This document shows positions 1 through 8,408 of a stretch of DNA of 56,073 nucleotides, in pieces. The position numbers were made by a program, and so were the translations under genes. The DNA comes from Verrucomicrobiales bacterium (GTDB taxonomy: Bacteria; Verrucomicrobiota; Verrucomicrobiia; Limisphaerales; UBA9464), in the NCBI GenBank assembly GCA_027489875.1, contig JAIXZE010000156.1:1-56073 (forward strand), in the 5' to 3' direction. The notes beneath the pieces are model-generated. The model saw nothing but the letters and a program-made list of their open reading frames with translations. It had not been told where the DNA came from and searched no databases. Within the stretch, counting starts at the first letter, position 1, and each line of letters begins with the position of its first letter.

Positions 1-380
1 ATCCCGCAGCCGTCACCCGCGTCCTCCTCTGCTCCGGCAAGGTCTACTACGAACTCGACGCCCGGCGTCAGGAACTCAACGCGCGCAACACTGCCATCCT
101 CCGCATCGAGCAACTGTACCCCCTCGCTCCGGAAGAACTCGCCGCGGCGCTCGCGCCGTATTCGGCCTCGGTGCCGATCCTTTGGGTGCAGGAAGAACCC
201 GCCAACATGGGCGGCTGGACCCACATGGTCGTGAACTACTCCGAGGTGCTCTCACGATCCACTCCGGTGCGCTGCATCAGCCGCCCGGCCTCGGCCAGCC
301 CGGCCACCGGTTCCTTGAACTCCCACAAGATCGAGCAGGACCTCATCCTGTCCGCGGCAATCCCCGCCACCGTCCAGTAA
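1..380 (+). CDS. sucA: 2-oxoglutarate dehydrogenase E1, C-terminal part
   Basis: Only the last ~125 codons are present; the reading frame is entered at base 3 and ends at TAA 378-380. E1 is the thiamine-diphosphate decarboxylase of the 2-oxoglutarate dehydrogenase complex (TCA cycle, cytoplasm). The visible part reads LLCSGKVYYEL, then RIEQLYPL and QEEPANMGGW, which are typical of the SucA C-terminal domain. It ends with the usual motif around HKIEQDLIL. sucB starts 36 bases downstream and lpd follows, so the order sucA-sucB-lpd and the short gaps indicate one operon. The 5' end lies outside the window, so length and active-site residues cannot be judged. Confidence 0.95.
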   Translation, partial: PAAVTRVLLCSGKVYYELDARRQELNARNTAILRIEQLYPLAPEELAAALAPYSASVPILWVQEEPANMGGWTHMVVNYSEVLSRSTPVRCISRPASASPATGSLNSHKIEQDLILSAAIPATVQ

Positions 381-416
381 TCCATCCTTCCTTTCCCAGT
401 ACCCGTCATTCCTTCC

Positions 417-1613
417 ATGCCTACTGAAATCAAGGTCCCCTCCGTCGGCGAATCCATCGCAGAAGTCGAAATCGGCCAGTGGCTCAAGAAGCCCGGCGAT
501 GCCGTCCGCGAAGGTGAAACCCTCGCCGTCCTCGAATCCGAGAAGGCCACCGTCGACCTTCCCTCCCCCGGCTCCGGCACCCTGGTCTCCGTCCTGAAGA
601 CCACCGGCCAGGTCGCCGCCATCGGTGAGGTCATCGCCATCCTCGATGCCGCCGTTCCCGCGGGAACCACCGTGGCTCCGGCACCCGCCGCCCCTGCGCC
701 CGCCGCCGCTCCGGCCGTGGCCCCCGCCGCGGACAAGGTCATGCCGGCCGCCGCCCGTGTCCTCGCGGAAGCCGGCCTTCCCGCCTCTGCCGCGACCCCC
801 ACCGGTCCCGGTGGCCGCATCCTCAAGGAAGACGCCCTCCGCGCGGCCAAACCCGCGGCACCGGCCGCTCCGGCAGCCCCGGCAGCCCCCGCCGCCCGCC
901 CCGAGGTCACCGAGCACCCCGAGGAAGTCGTCCGCATGTCCCGACTGCGCCGCACCGTGGCTTCGCGACTCGTTCAGGCGAAGTCCGAGATGGCGCTCCT
1001 CACGACCTTCAACGAGGTCGACATGTCGGCCGTGATGAACCTCCGCAAGGAGATCCAGGAGAGCTTCACCGCCCGCCACGGCGTGAAGGTTGGGTTCATG
1101 TCCTTCTTCGTGAAGGCCGTGGTCGACGCCCTCAAGCTCGTCCCCCAGCTCAATGCCGAGATCCGCGGCGACGACATCGTCTACAAGCACTACTTCGACA
1201 TCGGCGTCGCCATCGGTGGCGGCAAGGGATTGGTTGTTCCGGTGCTCCGCAACGCCGAGCGCCTGAGCTTCGCCGGGATCGAGAAGTCCATCGTGGAATT
1301 CGCCACCCGGGCCAAGGAAGGCAAGCTCATGCCGGCCGAGCTCGAAGGCGGTTCGTTCACCATTTCCAACGGCGGCGTCTACGGCTCGCTGCTTTCCACG
1401 CCCATCGTCAACCCGCCGCAATCGGGCGTGTTGGGAATGCACACCATCCAGGAACGTCCCATCGCCCTCAACGGCCAGGTCGTCATCCGCCCGATGATGT
1501 ACATCGCGCTCACCTACGATCACCGCATCGTCGACGGCAAGGAGGCCGTCACCTTCCTCAAGCGCGTCAAGGAAGTGATCGAGAACCCCTCCCGCCTGCT
1601 CCTCGAAGCCTGA
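417..1613 (+). CDS. sucB: Dihydrolipoyllysine succinyltransferase (E2)
   Basis: 398 residues, normal for SucB. It transfers the succinyl group from the E1 product to CoA and forms the core of the 2-oxoglutarate dehydrogenase complex. Residues 1-75 are a lipoyl domain with the lipoylated lysine at K43 in LESEKATV. An Ala/Pro-rich linker follows, then a peripheral-subunit-binding domain (~105-137, [12 protein letters not shown] and GRILKEDAL), a second Ala/Pro linker and the catalytic acyltransferase domain. The catalytic HRIVDG motif has its His near residue 369. The start ATG has no visible Shine-Dalgarno sequence but sits exactly at the lipoyl domain. A branched-chain or pyruvate E2 is less likely given the SucA neighbour. 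Confidence 0.96.
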   Translation: MPTEIKVPSVGESIAEVEIGQWLKKPGDAVREGETLAVLESEKATVDLPSPGSGTLVSVLKTTGQVAAIGEVIAILDAAVPAGTTVAPAPAAPAPAAAPAVAPAADKVMPAAARVLAEAGLPASAATPTGPGGRILKEDALRAAKPAAPAAPAAPAAPAARPEVTEHPEEVVRMSRLRRTVASRLVQAKSEMALLTTFNEVDMSAVMNLRKEIQESFTARHGVKVGFMSFFVKAVVDALKLVPQLNAEIRGDDIVYKHYFDIGVAIGGGKGLVVPVLRNAERLSFAGIEKSIVEFATRAKEGKLMPAELEGGSFTISNGGVYGSLLSTPIVNPPQSGVLGMHTIQERPIALNGQVVIRPMMYIALTYDHRIVDGKEAVTFLKRVKEVIENPSRLLLEA

Positions 1614-1622
1614 TCCCTGCGC

Positions 1623-3005
1623 ATGAGCTCCATCCTCATCCTCGGCGGTGGCCCCGCCGGTTATGTCGCGGCCATCCGTGCCGCCCAACTGGGATTCACC
1701 ACCACCTGCGTGGAACGCGAACCCGCCCTCGGCGGAACCTGCCTTCGCGTCGGCTGCATCCCGTCGAAGGCCATGCTCGAATCCTCCGAGATCTACTCAG
1801 CCTCCCGCCACGGTCTCGAACGCCACGGCCTCGTCGTGGGCTCCATCCAGCTCGACCTCGCCCGACTCCTGAAGCGCAAGGAAGACGTCGTCAACGGTCT
1901 CACCAAGGGCATCGACGGCCTCCTCAAGAAGAACAGCGTCACCCGCCTTCAGGGCCACGCCCGCTTCACCGGACCCGGCACGGTTTCCGTGACCAACGCC
2001 GCCGGCGAATCGCAGTCCGTCTCCGCCGACCACATCATCATCGCTACCGGTAGCCGGCCCTCCAGCCTCCCCGGGATCGAGATCGATGGCTCCATCATCG
2101 GGACCTCCACCGAAGCCCTGTCCTACCCCGCCGTTCCTGAGCATCTCGTCGTGATCGGTGCCGGTTACATCGGGCTGGAGCTGGGCTCTGTCTGGGCGCG
2201 TCTCGGAGCCAAGGTCACGGTCGTCGAGTATCTCGACCGGATCCTGCCCGGCATGGATCGCGAAATCGCCGACGAAGCCCAGAAGCTCCTCGCCCGTCAG
2301 GGCCTCGACTTCCGCCTCGGACACAAGGTCCAGTCCGCCAAGGTCGAAGACGGCAAGGGTGTCGTGCGCTGTGAAGGGCGCGATCCCATCATTGCCGACC
2401 GCGTCCTGGTGGCCGTGGGCCGCGTGCCCAACACCCAGGACCTCGGCCTCGAAACCACGGGCGTCCAACTCGATCCCCGCGGCCGCATCGACGTGGATGC
2501 GCACTTCAAGACCTCCGTGGCCGGCCATTACGCCATCGGCGACGTCATCAAGGGCCCCATGCTCGCCCACAAGGCGGAGGAGGAAGGCGTTGCCTGCGTC
2601 GAATTCATCGCCGGAAAACACGGTCATGTGGACTACGACACCATTCCCGGCGTGTGTTACACGCACCCCGAGATCGCGTCGGTCGGCAAGACCGAGGAGC
2701 AACTCAAGGAAGCCGGCACTCCCTACAAGAAGGGCGTCTTCCACTACCGCGCCAACGGCCGCGCCCATGCCCTCGCCGAAACCGATGGCCGCGCCAAGAT
2801 CCTCACGCATGCCGAGACCGACCGCATCCTGGGCGTGCACATCATCGGAGCCCGCGCTGGCGACCTGATCGCGGAGGCCGTCGTCGCCATGAGCTTCCAC
2901 GCCAGCGCCGAGGACCTCGCCCGATGCTCCCACGCGCACCCCACGCTGGCCGAGATCCTCAAGGAGGCGGCCCTCGCCACGGACGGACGCGCTCTCCATT
3001 CCTGA
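1623..3005 (+). CDS. lpdA: Dihydrolipoyl dehydrogenase (E3)
   Basis: 460-residue FAD-dependent disulfide oxidoreductase that reoxidises the lipoyl arm of E2 with NAD+. The N-terminal Rossmann motif is ILGGGPAGYVAA. The redox-active cysteines are C40 and C45 in GGTCLRVGCIPSKAML. The NAD-binding motif is VIGAGYIGLELGSVWARLG, and the second FAD motif is in GHYAIGDVIKGPMLAHKAEEEG. The C-terminal dimer domain has the catalytic HPTLAE (H439, E444). It starts 10 bases after sucB, so it is very likely cotranscribed. A repeat element (3020-3153) lies directly after the stop and may act as the 3' end of the transcript. Confidence 0.97.
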   Translation: MSSILILGGGPAGYVAAIRAAQLGFTTTCVEREPALGGTCLRVGCIPSKAMLESSEIYSASRHGLERHGLVVGSIQLDLARLLKRKEDVVNGLTKGIDGLLKKNSVTRLQGHARFTGPGTVSVTNAAGESQSVSADHIIIATGSRPSSLPGIEIDGSIIGTSTEALSYPAVPEHLVVIGAGYIGLELGSVWARLGAKVTVVEYLDRILPGMDREIADEAQKLLARQGLDFRLGHKVQSAKVEDGKGVVRCEGRDPIIADRVLVAVGRVPNTQDLGLETTGVQLDPRGRIDVDAHFKTSVAGHYAIGDVIKGPMLAHKAEEEGVACVEFIAGKHGHVDYDTIPGVCYTHPEIASVGKTEEQLKEAGTPYKKGVFHYRANGRAHALAETDGRAKILTHAETDRILGVHIIGARAGDLIAEAVVAMSFHASAEDLARCSHAHPTLAEILKEAALATDGRALHS

Positions 3006-3019
3006 GGCGCGTCACCACC

Positions 3020-3153
3020 GCGTGCAGTGTGACACTGCCCCCGCTTGGAACGGGGTGGAGCCGTCCTCGTCGCCGTTCCAAAGCCATTCCAGGGCGATGA
3101 GGACATCGCCGCCCCGAAACCACTCGCAAAGGAGAGAGCGTCAAGTGGCTCCC
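3020..3153. repeat. Twin-hairpin palindromic element, degraded copy A
   Basis: Between lpdA and the TPR gene. Left end GACACTGCCCC (3031-3041) matches the terminal repeat of the intact copy at 21010. The right end, ..GTCAAG..GC.CCC to 3153, is a weaker inverted match. Inside, the GAC-type hairpin is damaged (CCGTCCTCGTCGCC) while the GAT-type hairpin GGCGATGAGGACATCGCC is intact. The ~134-bp span equals that of the intact copy. No target duplication was found, so this looks like an older insertion. Its position at the 3' end of the sucA-sucB-lpd operon would place the hairpins in the mRNA tail. Confidence 0.75.
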
Positions 3154-3198
3154 GGGGCGGAGATCGATTGAATGCCGCGTGAACCCGCGACAGCCCGC

Positions 3199-4227
3199 TT
3201 ACGGGGCTGGAGCCGGAGCCGGAGCCACCACAGGCACGGCCGCGGCCGACTTCTCGGCAATGTTCCGTTCGAGCCGCTTCTTCACATCCAGGTGAACCTC
3301 GTTGGTCACCAGCGTCAGGTTCGTCCGGGCCGATTCGAATTCACCGGTGCGGATGTTCCACCGGGCGAGGTGCAGGAAGATTCCCTCGCGGTCCACCGGA
3401 TTGTCCGACAGTTCGAGGGCTTCGAGCCAACCGGTGCGTGCGGCCGCGGCCAGCTTCAGTTCCGCGAGGCGCTTTCCTTCGGGCGTGTCCGAAGGTGAAG
3501 GCTTCACGCCGTAGTAGGTCTGCGCGTAATCGAAGGCATACCGGAAGTTATGGGGGCGCAACCGGCGCACCTCCTTGTACATCGCCAACGCCCGGTCGAA
3601 GACCGCCTGTTCGTCACAGCGGTAGTACTCCATCGCATCCTTCCGGAAGAGGAACACCACCGTCGCCAGGTTGTACCGATACACCGGCTCGTACGGATTG
3701 AGCTCGATCGCCTTTTCATAGGCCGGAAACGCCCGCGCAACCGGACCAATGTGGCCGTACAGGTTCGCCAGGTTGTTCCAGACCGCCGGATCGCGCGGGT
3801 TCATCTCCGACGCCTTCTCCAGGATCTCGATGGCTCCCGGCTCATCGCCCGTCTCCGCCAGGAAGCTCGCGTACGCATTCCGCACCGGCACGTAGTCCGG
3901 GTACTTCTTCATCAGCGCCAGATACGCGTCGGCCACCTTCTGGTTGCGGACCTCGATCCGCTGACGAAACGCCAGCTCCGATTCCGACCGGGGATCCGTC
4001 GGATCCATCGCCCGACGCTCGAGGATCCACGCCTCGATCTCCGTGTCGGACGCGTCGTCGTCCTCCATCACCACCTGCAACTCCAGATACCGCGGATCCT
4101 TTTCATCCGGACGCGAGACGATCACCGCCGGATCGACGCCAACCTTCCCGACGACATAGTTGGAAAGCGCGGCCGGCTGGTTTGTGGCCAGCAGCACGGA
4201 CAAGGCACCAACGAGCAGGTCGCTCAT
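3199..4227 (-). CDS. Secreted TPR-repeat protein
   Basis: 342 residues from the chosen ATG at 4227. An upstream in-frame start at 4281 would add 18 charged residues ahead of a plausible signal peptide (MSDLLVGALSVLLATNQPA), so the inner start is preferred. The middle (~110-230) carries tetratricopeptide repeats, recognisable in AIEILEKASEMNPRDPAVWNNLANLYG and the following AFPAYEKAIELNPYEPVYRYNLA (each a normal 34-residue TPR frame). The C-terminus is an Ala/Pro tail. TPRs usually mediate protein-protein contacts; the partner is unknown. It is transcribed divergently from the gene at 4347, and the ~120 bases between them must hold both promoters. Confidence 0.85.
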   Translation of the reverse strand: MSDLLVGALSVLLATNQPAALSNYVVGKVGVDPAVIVSRPDEKDPRYLELQVVMEDDDASDTEIEAWILERRAMDPTDPRSESELAFRQRIEVRNQKVADAYLALMKKYPDYVPVRNAYASFLAETGDEPGAIEILEKASEMNPRDPAVWNNLANLYGHIGPVARAFPAYEKAIELNPYEPVYRYNLATVVFLFRKDAMEYYRCDEQAVFDRALAMYKEVRRLRPHNFRYAFDYAQTYYGVKPSPSDTPEGKRLAELKLAAAARTGWLEALELSDNPVDREGIFLHLARWNIRTGEFESARTNLTLVTNEVHLDVKKRLERNIAEKSAAAVPVVAPAPAPAP

Positions 4228-4346
4228 GCCATTCAGACTACGACACCCGCGGGAACGTTCCATGGGATTTTCCCAAACCATCCAATCCGTAACCTCCCTA
4301 CGCTCCGCGACGTCATGCCTGTTGAAACACGTCAGGATCCATTCAC

Positions 4347-4709
4347 ATGAAACGCAACGTTCTCATCGCCCTCGCTTCCCTGTTCATGCTCGGTTCGGTC
4401 GGGCTCCGCGCCGCCGAAGGGGATGCCCCCGCCACGAAGCCCGCGCCTACTGAGGAAAAGCGCAAGCCCGGCAACGAAAACCTCACCCCGGAGGAACGCG
4501 AGAAGCGCCGCAAGGAAGCCATCGAGAAGCGCGACGCGCGCCTCAAGGAACTCCGCGCGAAGAAGGAGGCCGGCACGCTCAACGACGCCGAGAAGCTCCA
4601 ACTCGAACGCCTCGAGAAACAGGGCAACCGCGCCAAGCGCTCCAAGGAAGACGGTGCCAAGCCCGCCAAGCGCCCCAAGAAGGAAAAGTCCAAGGACGCC
4701 ACCGAGTAA
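4347..4709 (+). CDS. Small Lys/Glu-rich secreted protein
   Basis: 120 residues with a clear Sec signal peptide (MKRNVLIALASLFMLGSVGLRA, cleavage after RAA or RA). The mature part is almost entirely charged and helical (TPEEREKRRKEAIEKRDARLKEL and a Lys-rich tail), with no cysteine and no hydrophobic core. It probably forms a single long helix or is disordered. AGGA nine bases before the ATG gives a better ribosome site than most genes here. An intrinsic terminator follows at 4744, so it is probably a single-gene transcript. The family was not recognised; small highly charged secreted proteins of this kind occur in Planctomycetes and Verrucomicrobia without assigned function. Confidence 0.8.
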   Translation: MKRNVLIALASLFMLGSVGLRAAEGDAPATKPAPTEEKRKPGNENLTPEEREKRRKEAIEKRDARLKELRAKKEAGTLNDAEKLQLERLEKQGNRAKRSKEDGAKPAKRPKKEKSKDATE

Positions 4710-4743
4710 TCGGCGTCCGTACCCCACGGTTTTGGCCACACAG

Positions 4744-4776
4744 CGCCGTTCCCTCCCGGGACGGCGTTTTCCGTTT
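4744..4776 (+). terminator. Intrinsic terminator
   Basis: Stem CGCCGT (4744-4749) pairs with ACGGCG (4761-4766). It is extended inward by three more pairs (one G-T) around a short C-rich loop and is followed by TTTTCCGTTT. It lies 34 bases after the stop of the small secreted protein gene. Confidence 0.75.
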
Positions 4777-4867
4777 CCTGCGCAGCGAACCCACGGCATC
4801 GGACGGGTCCTCCGAGATTTCCATCCGCCCTTCCGCCCCCCTTGTGCAAGGCTCGCCACCATCGCTC

Positions 4868-5443
4868 ATGGATGCCTCCGACACCGAGATCATCACCGCC
4901 ATCCGCGGCGGTGATTCCGGCCGTTTCGAGGAACTCGTGCGCCGCTACCAACCCCGCCTTTTCGCCACCGCACGGCGCTACGCCCGTCGCGAATCCGAGG
5001 TCGAGGATATCGTCCAGGCCATCCTGGTCCGGGTCTTCCAGAACCTCGATTCCTGGCGCGGCGACGCCCCCTTCGAACACTGGATCATGCGGATCGCCGT
5101 GCGCGTCTGCTACGACGCCCTCCGTGTCCACCAGCGCAATCGCGAGCAACCCATGGCCGAACTCTCGGAGGAGGAATCCAGCTGGCTCGAAAACCATGCC
5201 GCATCGCCCGAGGACAGGACCGACGACACCGCCGCCGCCAGCAGCCTGGTCGCCCGCGCCTTCGAAGAACTCGCCCCGGCCTCCCGCCTGATCCTGACCC
5301 TTCTGGAATTGGAAGACCGTTCCGTCCGCGAGATATCCGACCTCACCGGATGGTCGATCCCCCTCGTCAAGGTCCGGGCGTTCCGCGCCCGCGCCGAGAT
5401 GCGCCGCATCCTCACCCGCATGGGTGTTGAAAAGTACCTTTGA
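4868..5443 (+). CDS. ECF-type RNA polymerase sigma factor
   Basis: 191 residues from ATG 4868; an upstream in-frame ATG (4844) adds only MQGSPPSL. Sigma region 2 spans roughly residues 8-80 (EELVRRYQPRLFATARRY, then EVEDIVQAILVRVFQNLDSWRG and FEHWIMRIAVRVCYDALR). Region 4 is at ~135-180 (PASRLILTLLELEDRSVREISDLTGWS..LVKVRAFRARAEMRR), with a helix-turn-helix. There are no regions 1.1 or 3, as expected for group 4 sigma factors. The next genes are a one-TM protein and a CpxP-like protein, which suggests a cell-envelope response controlled by this factor. The target promoter could not be read from the sequence. Confidence 0.92.
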   Translation: MDASDTEIITAIRGGDSGRFEELVRRYQPRLFATARRYARRESEVEDIVQAILVRVFQNLDSWRGDAPFEHWIMRIAVRVCYDALRVHQRNREQPMAELSEEESSWLENHAASPEDRTDDTAAASSLVARAFEELAPASRLILTLLELEDRSVREISDLTGWSIPLVKVRAFRARAEMRRILTRMGVEKYL

Positions 5444-5502
5444 CCCCGCATGCCCACCCCTGTAACCCAGAACCCGATGCCACCGTCTGGCCTCACGTCG
5501 CT

Positions 5503-5838
5503 ATGAACCTCGAAGACCTCCGGCAGAAACTCGTCCGCTCCGCCCGTCGCCATCCGGTGTCGGACGCGGTGCCGTACGCCTTCGAACAGCGGGTCATGCA
5601 CGCGATCCGCAATGCACCGGCCCCGGACCCGTTCCTTCCCTGGGTCGCCGGCCTCTGGCGCGCCGCCTTGTGTGCCCTTGCCATCGCCCTCCTTTCCGGC
5701 GGATTCCACTGGCGCGAACTCGTGAACGCCTCGGCCGCCGCGGGCGAAGGTGTTCCCGATGCCGAACTCCTCGAGGTCGCCGTCCTCGGGGATCTTCCCG
5801 ACTTCGACTCCATCGATTCCGAGGCACCCACGCCATGA
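5503..5838 (+). CDS. One-TM protein, possible anti-sigma partner
   Basis: 111 residues from ATG 5503. The in-frame start at 5440 overlaps the sigma gene and adds a Pro-rich stretch without conservation signs, so it is not used. A short cytoplasmic-type N-terminus (MNLEDLRQKLVRSARRHP) precedes one transmembrane segment (~WRAALCALAIALLSGGF, residues 51-67), then an acidic tail (EVAVLGDLPDFDSIDSE). The order sigma factor, small one-TM protein, periplasmic protein resembles ECF/anti-sigma operons. However, there is no zinc-binding HxxxCxxC motif of the usual ZAS domain, so the anti-sigma role is inferred from position only. Its stop overlaps the next start (ATGA). Confidence 0.75.
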   Translation: MNLEDLRQKLVRSARRHPVSDAVPYAFEQRVMHAIRNAPAPDPFLPWVAGLWRAALCALAIALLSGGFHWRELVNASAAAGEGVPDAELLEVAVLGDLPDFDSIDSEAPTP

Positions 5839-6383
5839 CCCTTGCGCCCGCCACACTGAAGGTCACCGGAGCCGCCCTGCTGATCTTTGCCGCCGGGGTC
5901 GTGACCGGCTCATTCACCACGGCGACCTTCAAGGCCCCACGGCGTGAACGCCCCCAGAAGATCCAGGCCCCGGCGACGCCCGGACCTGCCATCCCGGAAG
6001 CACTCCCACCCTCGCCACCGGCGCTGATGGGCGGCAGTCCAACCAATCGTCGTCCGGAACGCGTCAGCACCCGTCCTCCCGGATGGCAGCGATTCGAAGC
6101 CCTACGCCGCCTCGAAGACCAGATCCAGCTCGCCCCGGAGCAACGCGACCGGATCCGCTCGCTGATCCGCGACAGCGAACAACGCATCCGGTCGGATTGG
6201 GAGCCGCTGGTTCCCCGCATCCAGACGGAGATCCGCGAACTCCGCCGGAAGATTTCCGCCGAACTCACCCCGGAACAACGGGAACGGTTTGACGCCCTGT
6301 TCGAGCGCCGCGACCAGAACCAGACGCCCCGGGAAGTCAAAGGCCCCCGGCGCACCAACAGCGCACCGGAGGCCATTCGTTAG
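5835..6383 (+). CDS. CpxP/Spy-like periplasmic protein
   Basis: 182 residues. The start ATG 5835 overlaps the previous stop as ATGA, which supports translational coupling. An N-terminal signal or anchor (LKVTGAALLIFAAGVVTGSFTTA) precedes a Pro-rich linker (~35-80) and a helical region. In that region, LEDQIQLAPEQRDRIRSLIRDSEQ and the later ELTPEQRERFDALFERR match the LTxxQ-type pattern of the Spy/CpxP/ZraP fold. Such proteins are periplasmic chaperones or sensors of envelope and metal stress. With the ECF sigma factor two genes upstream, an envelope-stress module is the simplest reading. Annotations of this fold vary, so the exact family is uncertain. Confidence 0.75.
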   Translation: MTLAPATLKVTGAALLIFAAGVVTGSFTTATFKAPRRERPQKIQAPATPGPAIPEALPPSPPALMGGSPTNRRPERVSTRPPGWQRFEALRRLEDQIQLAPEQRDRIRSLIRDSEQRIRSDWEPLVPRIQTEIRELRRKISAELTPEQRERFDALFERRDQNQTPREVKGPRRTNSAPEAIR

Positions 6384-6410
6384 ACTTTCGATTCTCTGGA
6401 GCGGGACGGC

Positions 6411-8030
6411 TCAGTCGTTGTCGCCGTCGTCCCCGGAGGGCGGCCATTCCCGCGCTTCTCCATCTTCGTCGACCACCAACGCGGTGGTGCCTGGCTTCAG
6501 CACCTGCAACGTCTTCAGGAATTCGATCACGGCGTTCTTGTCCGCCGTGCTCAACGCGGCAAAGGCGGCGCTTGAAGCCGACGCTTCACCCGCATGCGCT
6601 TCGATCGCGTCGCGCATGGTCGTGTACAGACCGTGGTGGAAATAGTTGGGCTTCTTGCCCGCGCCCCACAGCTTCCGCGTCAGGAATCGCGAGTTCCCGG
6701 CAAAGAATCCCGGCGAACCCGCCGGCTGGTTCATGTCCAACTCCTCACGGTTGGGATCGCTCGGACCGGACGTGATGTCGTGGACCTTCAGGTCCGTGTA
6801 GGCCGGCACATGCACCACGCCCTGCCTCGGCTTCAGTCGTGGCTGCGGCAACGACGACAGGTTCAGGTTCAGCGAGTACGTCGGTGCATCGCCCGGCCGC
6901 AGGTTTCCGGGAGGGTTGTACGGATTGGGTTCCGTATAGATCCAGCCTTGGTTGTCCAACGACAGGCTCTCCTTGTGGCAGTCCGCACATCCGATCTGCG
7001 GGAACAACTGCTCTCCGCGCAGTACTGCACGCTCGATGGCCCGCTTCTTCGGAATCACACGACCCGGAACCGCCATCACGGCCTGGAACACCGACACCGC
7101 CGTCACCTCCGCCCGCGTCATCTCGTTCGACCACCCATCGCCATCCGGATCGGTATCGATGCCGAACCGCTCGGAAGTCTGGATGCCATGGTGATGGTTG
7201 AAGGCGTTGTTCGAGAACTGCCGCAGCGACACCACGTTCGCCGCCTGGTGGAAAGGCCGGATGATCAGGCTCGGCGGACCCGAAGGTCCCGTCGTCGCCA
7301 CGCTGGGCGCCACCAATCCGTCCACCTGCGACACATTCCACCTGCCGTCCGCCAACCGGCTCAGGGTTCCAAACGAAACCCCCTTCGTGCTCAAGGCCAC
7401 GGACTGCCCCGGCAACAACGCGTTCCGCTGCGCCTGCAGATCCGCCGTCATCTGGCGGGCCACCATCTCCAGGTAACCCGAACCGAACATGCCCGGCGTT
7501 GCCCGCGAATTCGCCATCTGCTGCAACGTCACGAACCGACCCGCCTCATCCAACCCGCTCTTCGTCGGCATCAGGTTGCCGTCGAACATCGCGAAGTCGA
7601 ACCGCTGCCCCAGCACGAACACATTCGCCACGAAATCGCCATTGCCTCCCGCCAACGGGGCATTGTGGCAACCGGCACACGAGTTGGCGTCGGGACCGGA
7701 CACGCGATTGAAATTCCTCGGGAAGGCCAGCGGCTCCGAGGGATCTGTCAGCGGGGCCCCGGTGCCCTTCGTCAATGGGCGACCCGCACCTTCCTGCGAT
7801 GTCCAGTTGGCCACGAAGAGGGTCTCCCCGATGCTCAGGAGCCTTTTCGTCGAAACGGTGTATTCCTCACCGTCCAGCAATCGCGTCGGGACACTCACCT
7901 CCCGTCCGATCGAACTGGCTGTTGTCGCAGATGCGGCCGCCGAGGCCGAAACATCCCCTTGTGCCTGCAGCGCCACTGGCAAGAGACCCAGCGATACCAT
8001 GGCATACAGCGTGCCTGCTTTGCGTTTCAT
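6411..8030 (-). CDS. Di-haem c-type cytochrome, peroxidase-like
   Basis: 539 residues from ATG 8030, with a signal peptide (MKRKAGTLYAMVSLGLLPVALQAQ). Starting at 8108 would add 26 unlikely residues. Two haem c attachment motifs are present: CAGCH in NSCAGCHNAPL and CADCH in IGCADCHKES. Spacing and sequence resemble the di-haem oxidoreductase/putative peroxidase group (the former DUF1111 type) rather than classical CcpA. The protein should be periplasmic. NHHHGIQTSERFG holds a His-rich patch that could provide ligands. The C-terminus is acidic (SGDDGDND). It converges with the CpxP-like gene (27 bases between stops). Electron donor and substrate are unknown. Confidence 0.85.
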   Translation of the reverse strand: MKRKAGTLYAMVSLGLLPVALQAQGDVSASAAASATTASSIGREVSVPTRLLDGEEYTVSTKRLLSIGETLFVANWTSQEGAGRPLTKGTGAPLTDPSEPLAFPRNFNRVSGPDANSCAGCHNAPLAGGNGDFVANVFVLGQRFDFAMFDGNLMPTKSGLDEAGRFVTLQQMANSRATPGMFGSGYLEMVARQMTADLQAQRNALLPGQSVALSTKGVSFGTLSRLADGRWNVSQVDGLVAPSVATTGPSGPPSLIIRPFHQAANVVSLRQFSNNAFNHHHGIQTSERFGIDTDPDGDGWSNEMTRAEVTAVSVFQAVMAVPGRVIPKKRAIERAVLRGEQLFPQIGCADCHKESLSLDNQGWIYTEPNPYNPPGNLRPGDAPTYSLNLNLSSLPQPRLKPRQGVVHVPAYTDLKVHDITSGPSDPNREELDMNQPAGSPGFFAGNSRFLTRKLWGAGKKPNYFHHGLYTTMRDAIEAHAGEASASSAAFAALSTADKNAVIEFLKTLQVLKPGTTALVVDEDGEAREWPPSGDDGDND

Positions 8031-8258
8031 AGGATTGGTCAAACCTCCTCCACCCCGATATGGGATCCGTCTGCCTGGACACATACCAACTTTGGTTACT
8101 TGCACCACACCACGCTTGCGATGCTCCTGACAGCAATTGCCCCAATCCCCTGCTCACCACCAAGGCAGACGTGCTTCGCTGAACACTCTCCGAATCGAAA
8201 TGGCAAAGTTGTCATTCTCTTCATCCAATCTTCGCCCCCCGTGCTTCAGGCACCTCCT

Positions 8259-8331
8259 GAACGGGGCAGCGATGTCCCCGTCGTCGTTCCCAAGCTTTTC
8301 CCAAGGCGATGAGGACATCGCCGCCCCGAGG
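8259..8331. repeat. Twin-hairpin element, degraded copy B
   Basis: Core of the palindromic family. The first hairpin is eroded (GCGATGTCCCCGTCGTCG) and the second is intact (GGCGATGAGGACATCGCC, then GCCCCG). No terminal repeats are seen. It lies between the divergent cytochrome gene and the gene at 8409. The rest of the 378-base gap (8031-8408) shows no gene and no clear promoter to me; 8150-8240 is locally less GC-rich. Confidence 0.65.
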
Positions 8332-8408
8332 CCTTTGCCCAAAGCCATTCCCCGCGGGTCAGGTCTTGCACCGTGTCCGGCTCCTCTGGGCTAATCAGCG
8401 GAAATCAC

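Noticed and set aside
252..1688. 478-codon minus-strand frame opposite sucB
   Set aside because: Gly/Asp/His-rich shadow of the well-recognised sucB gene.
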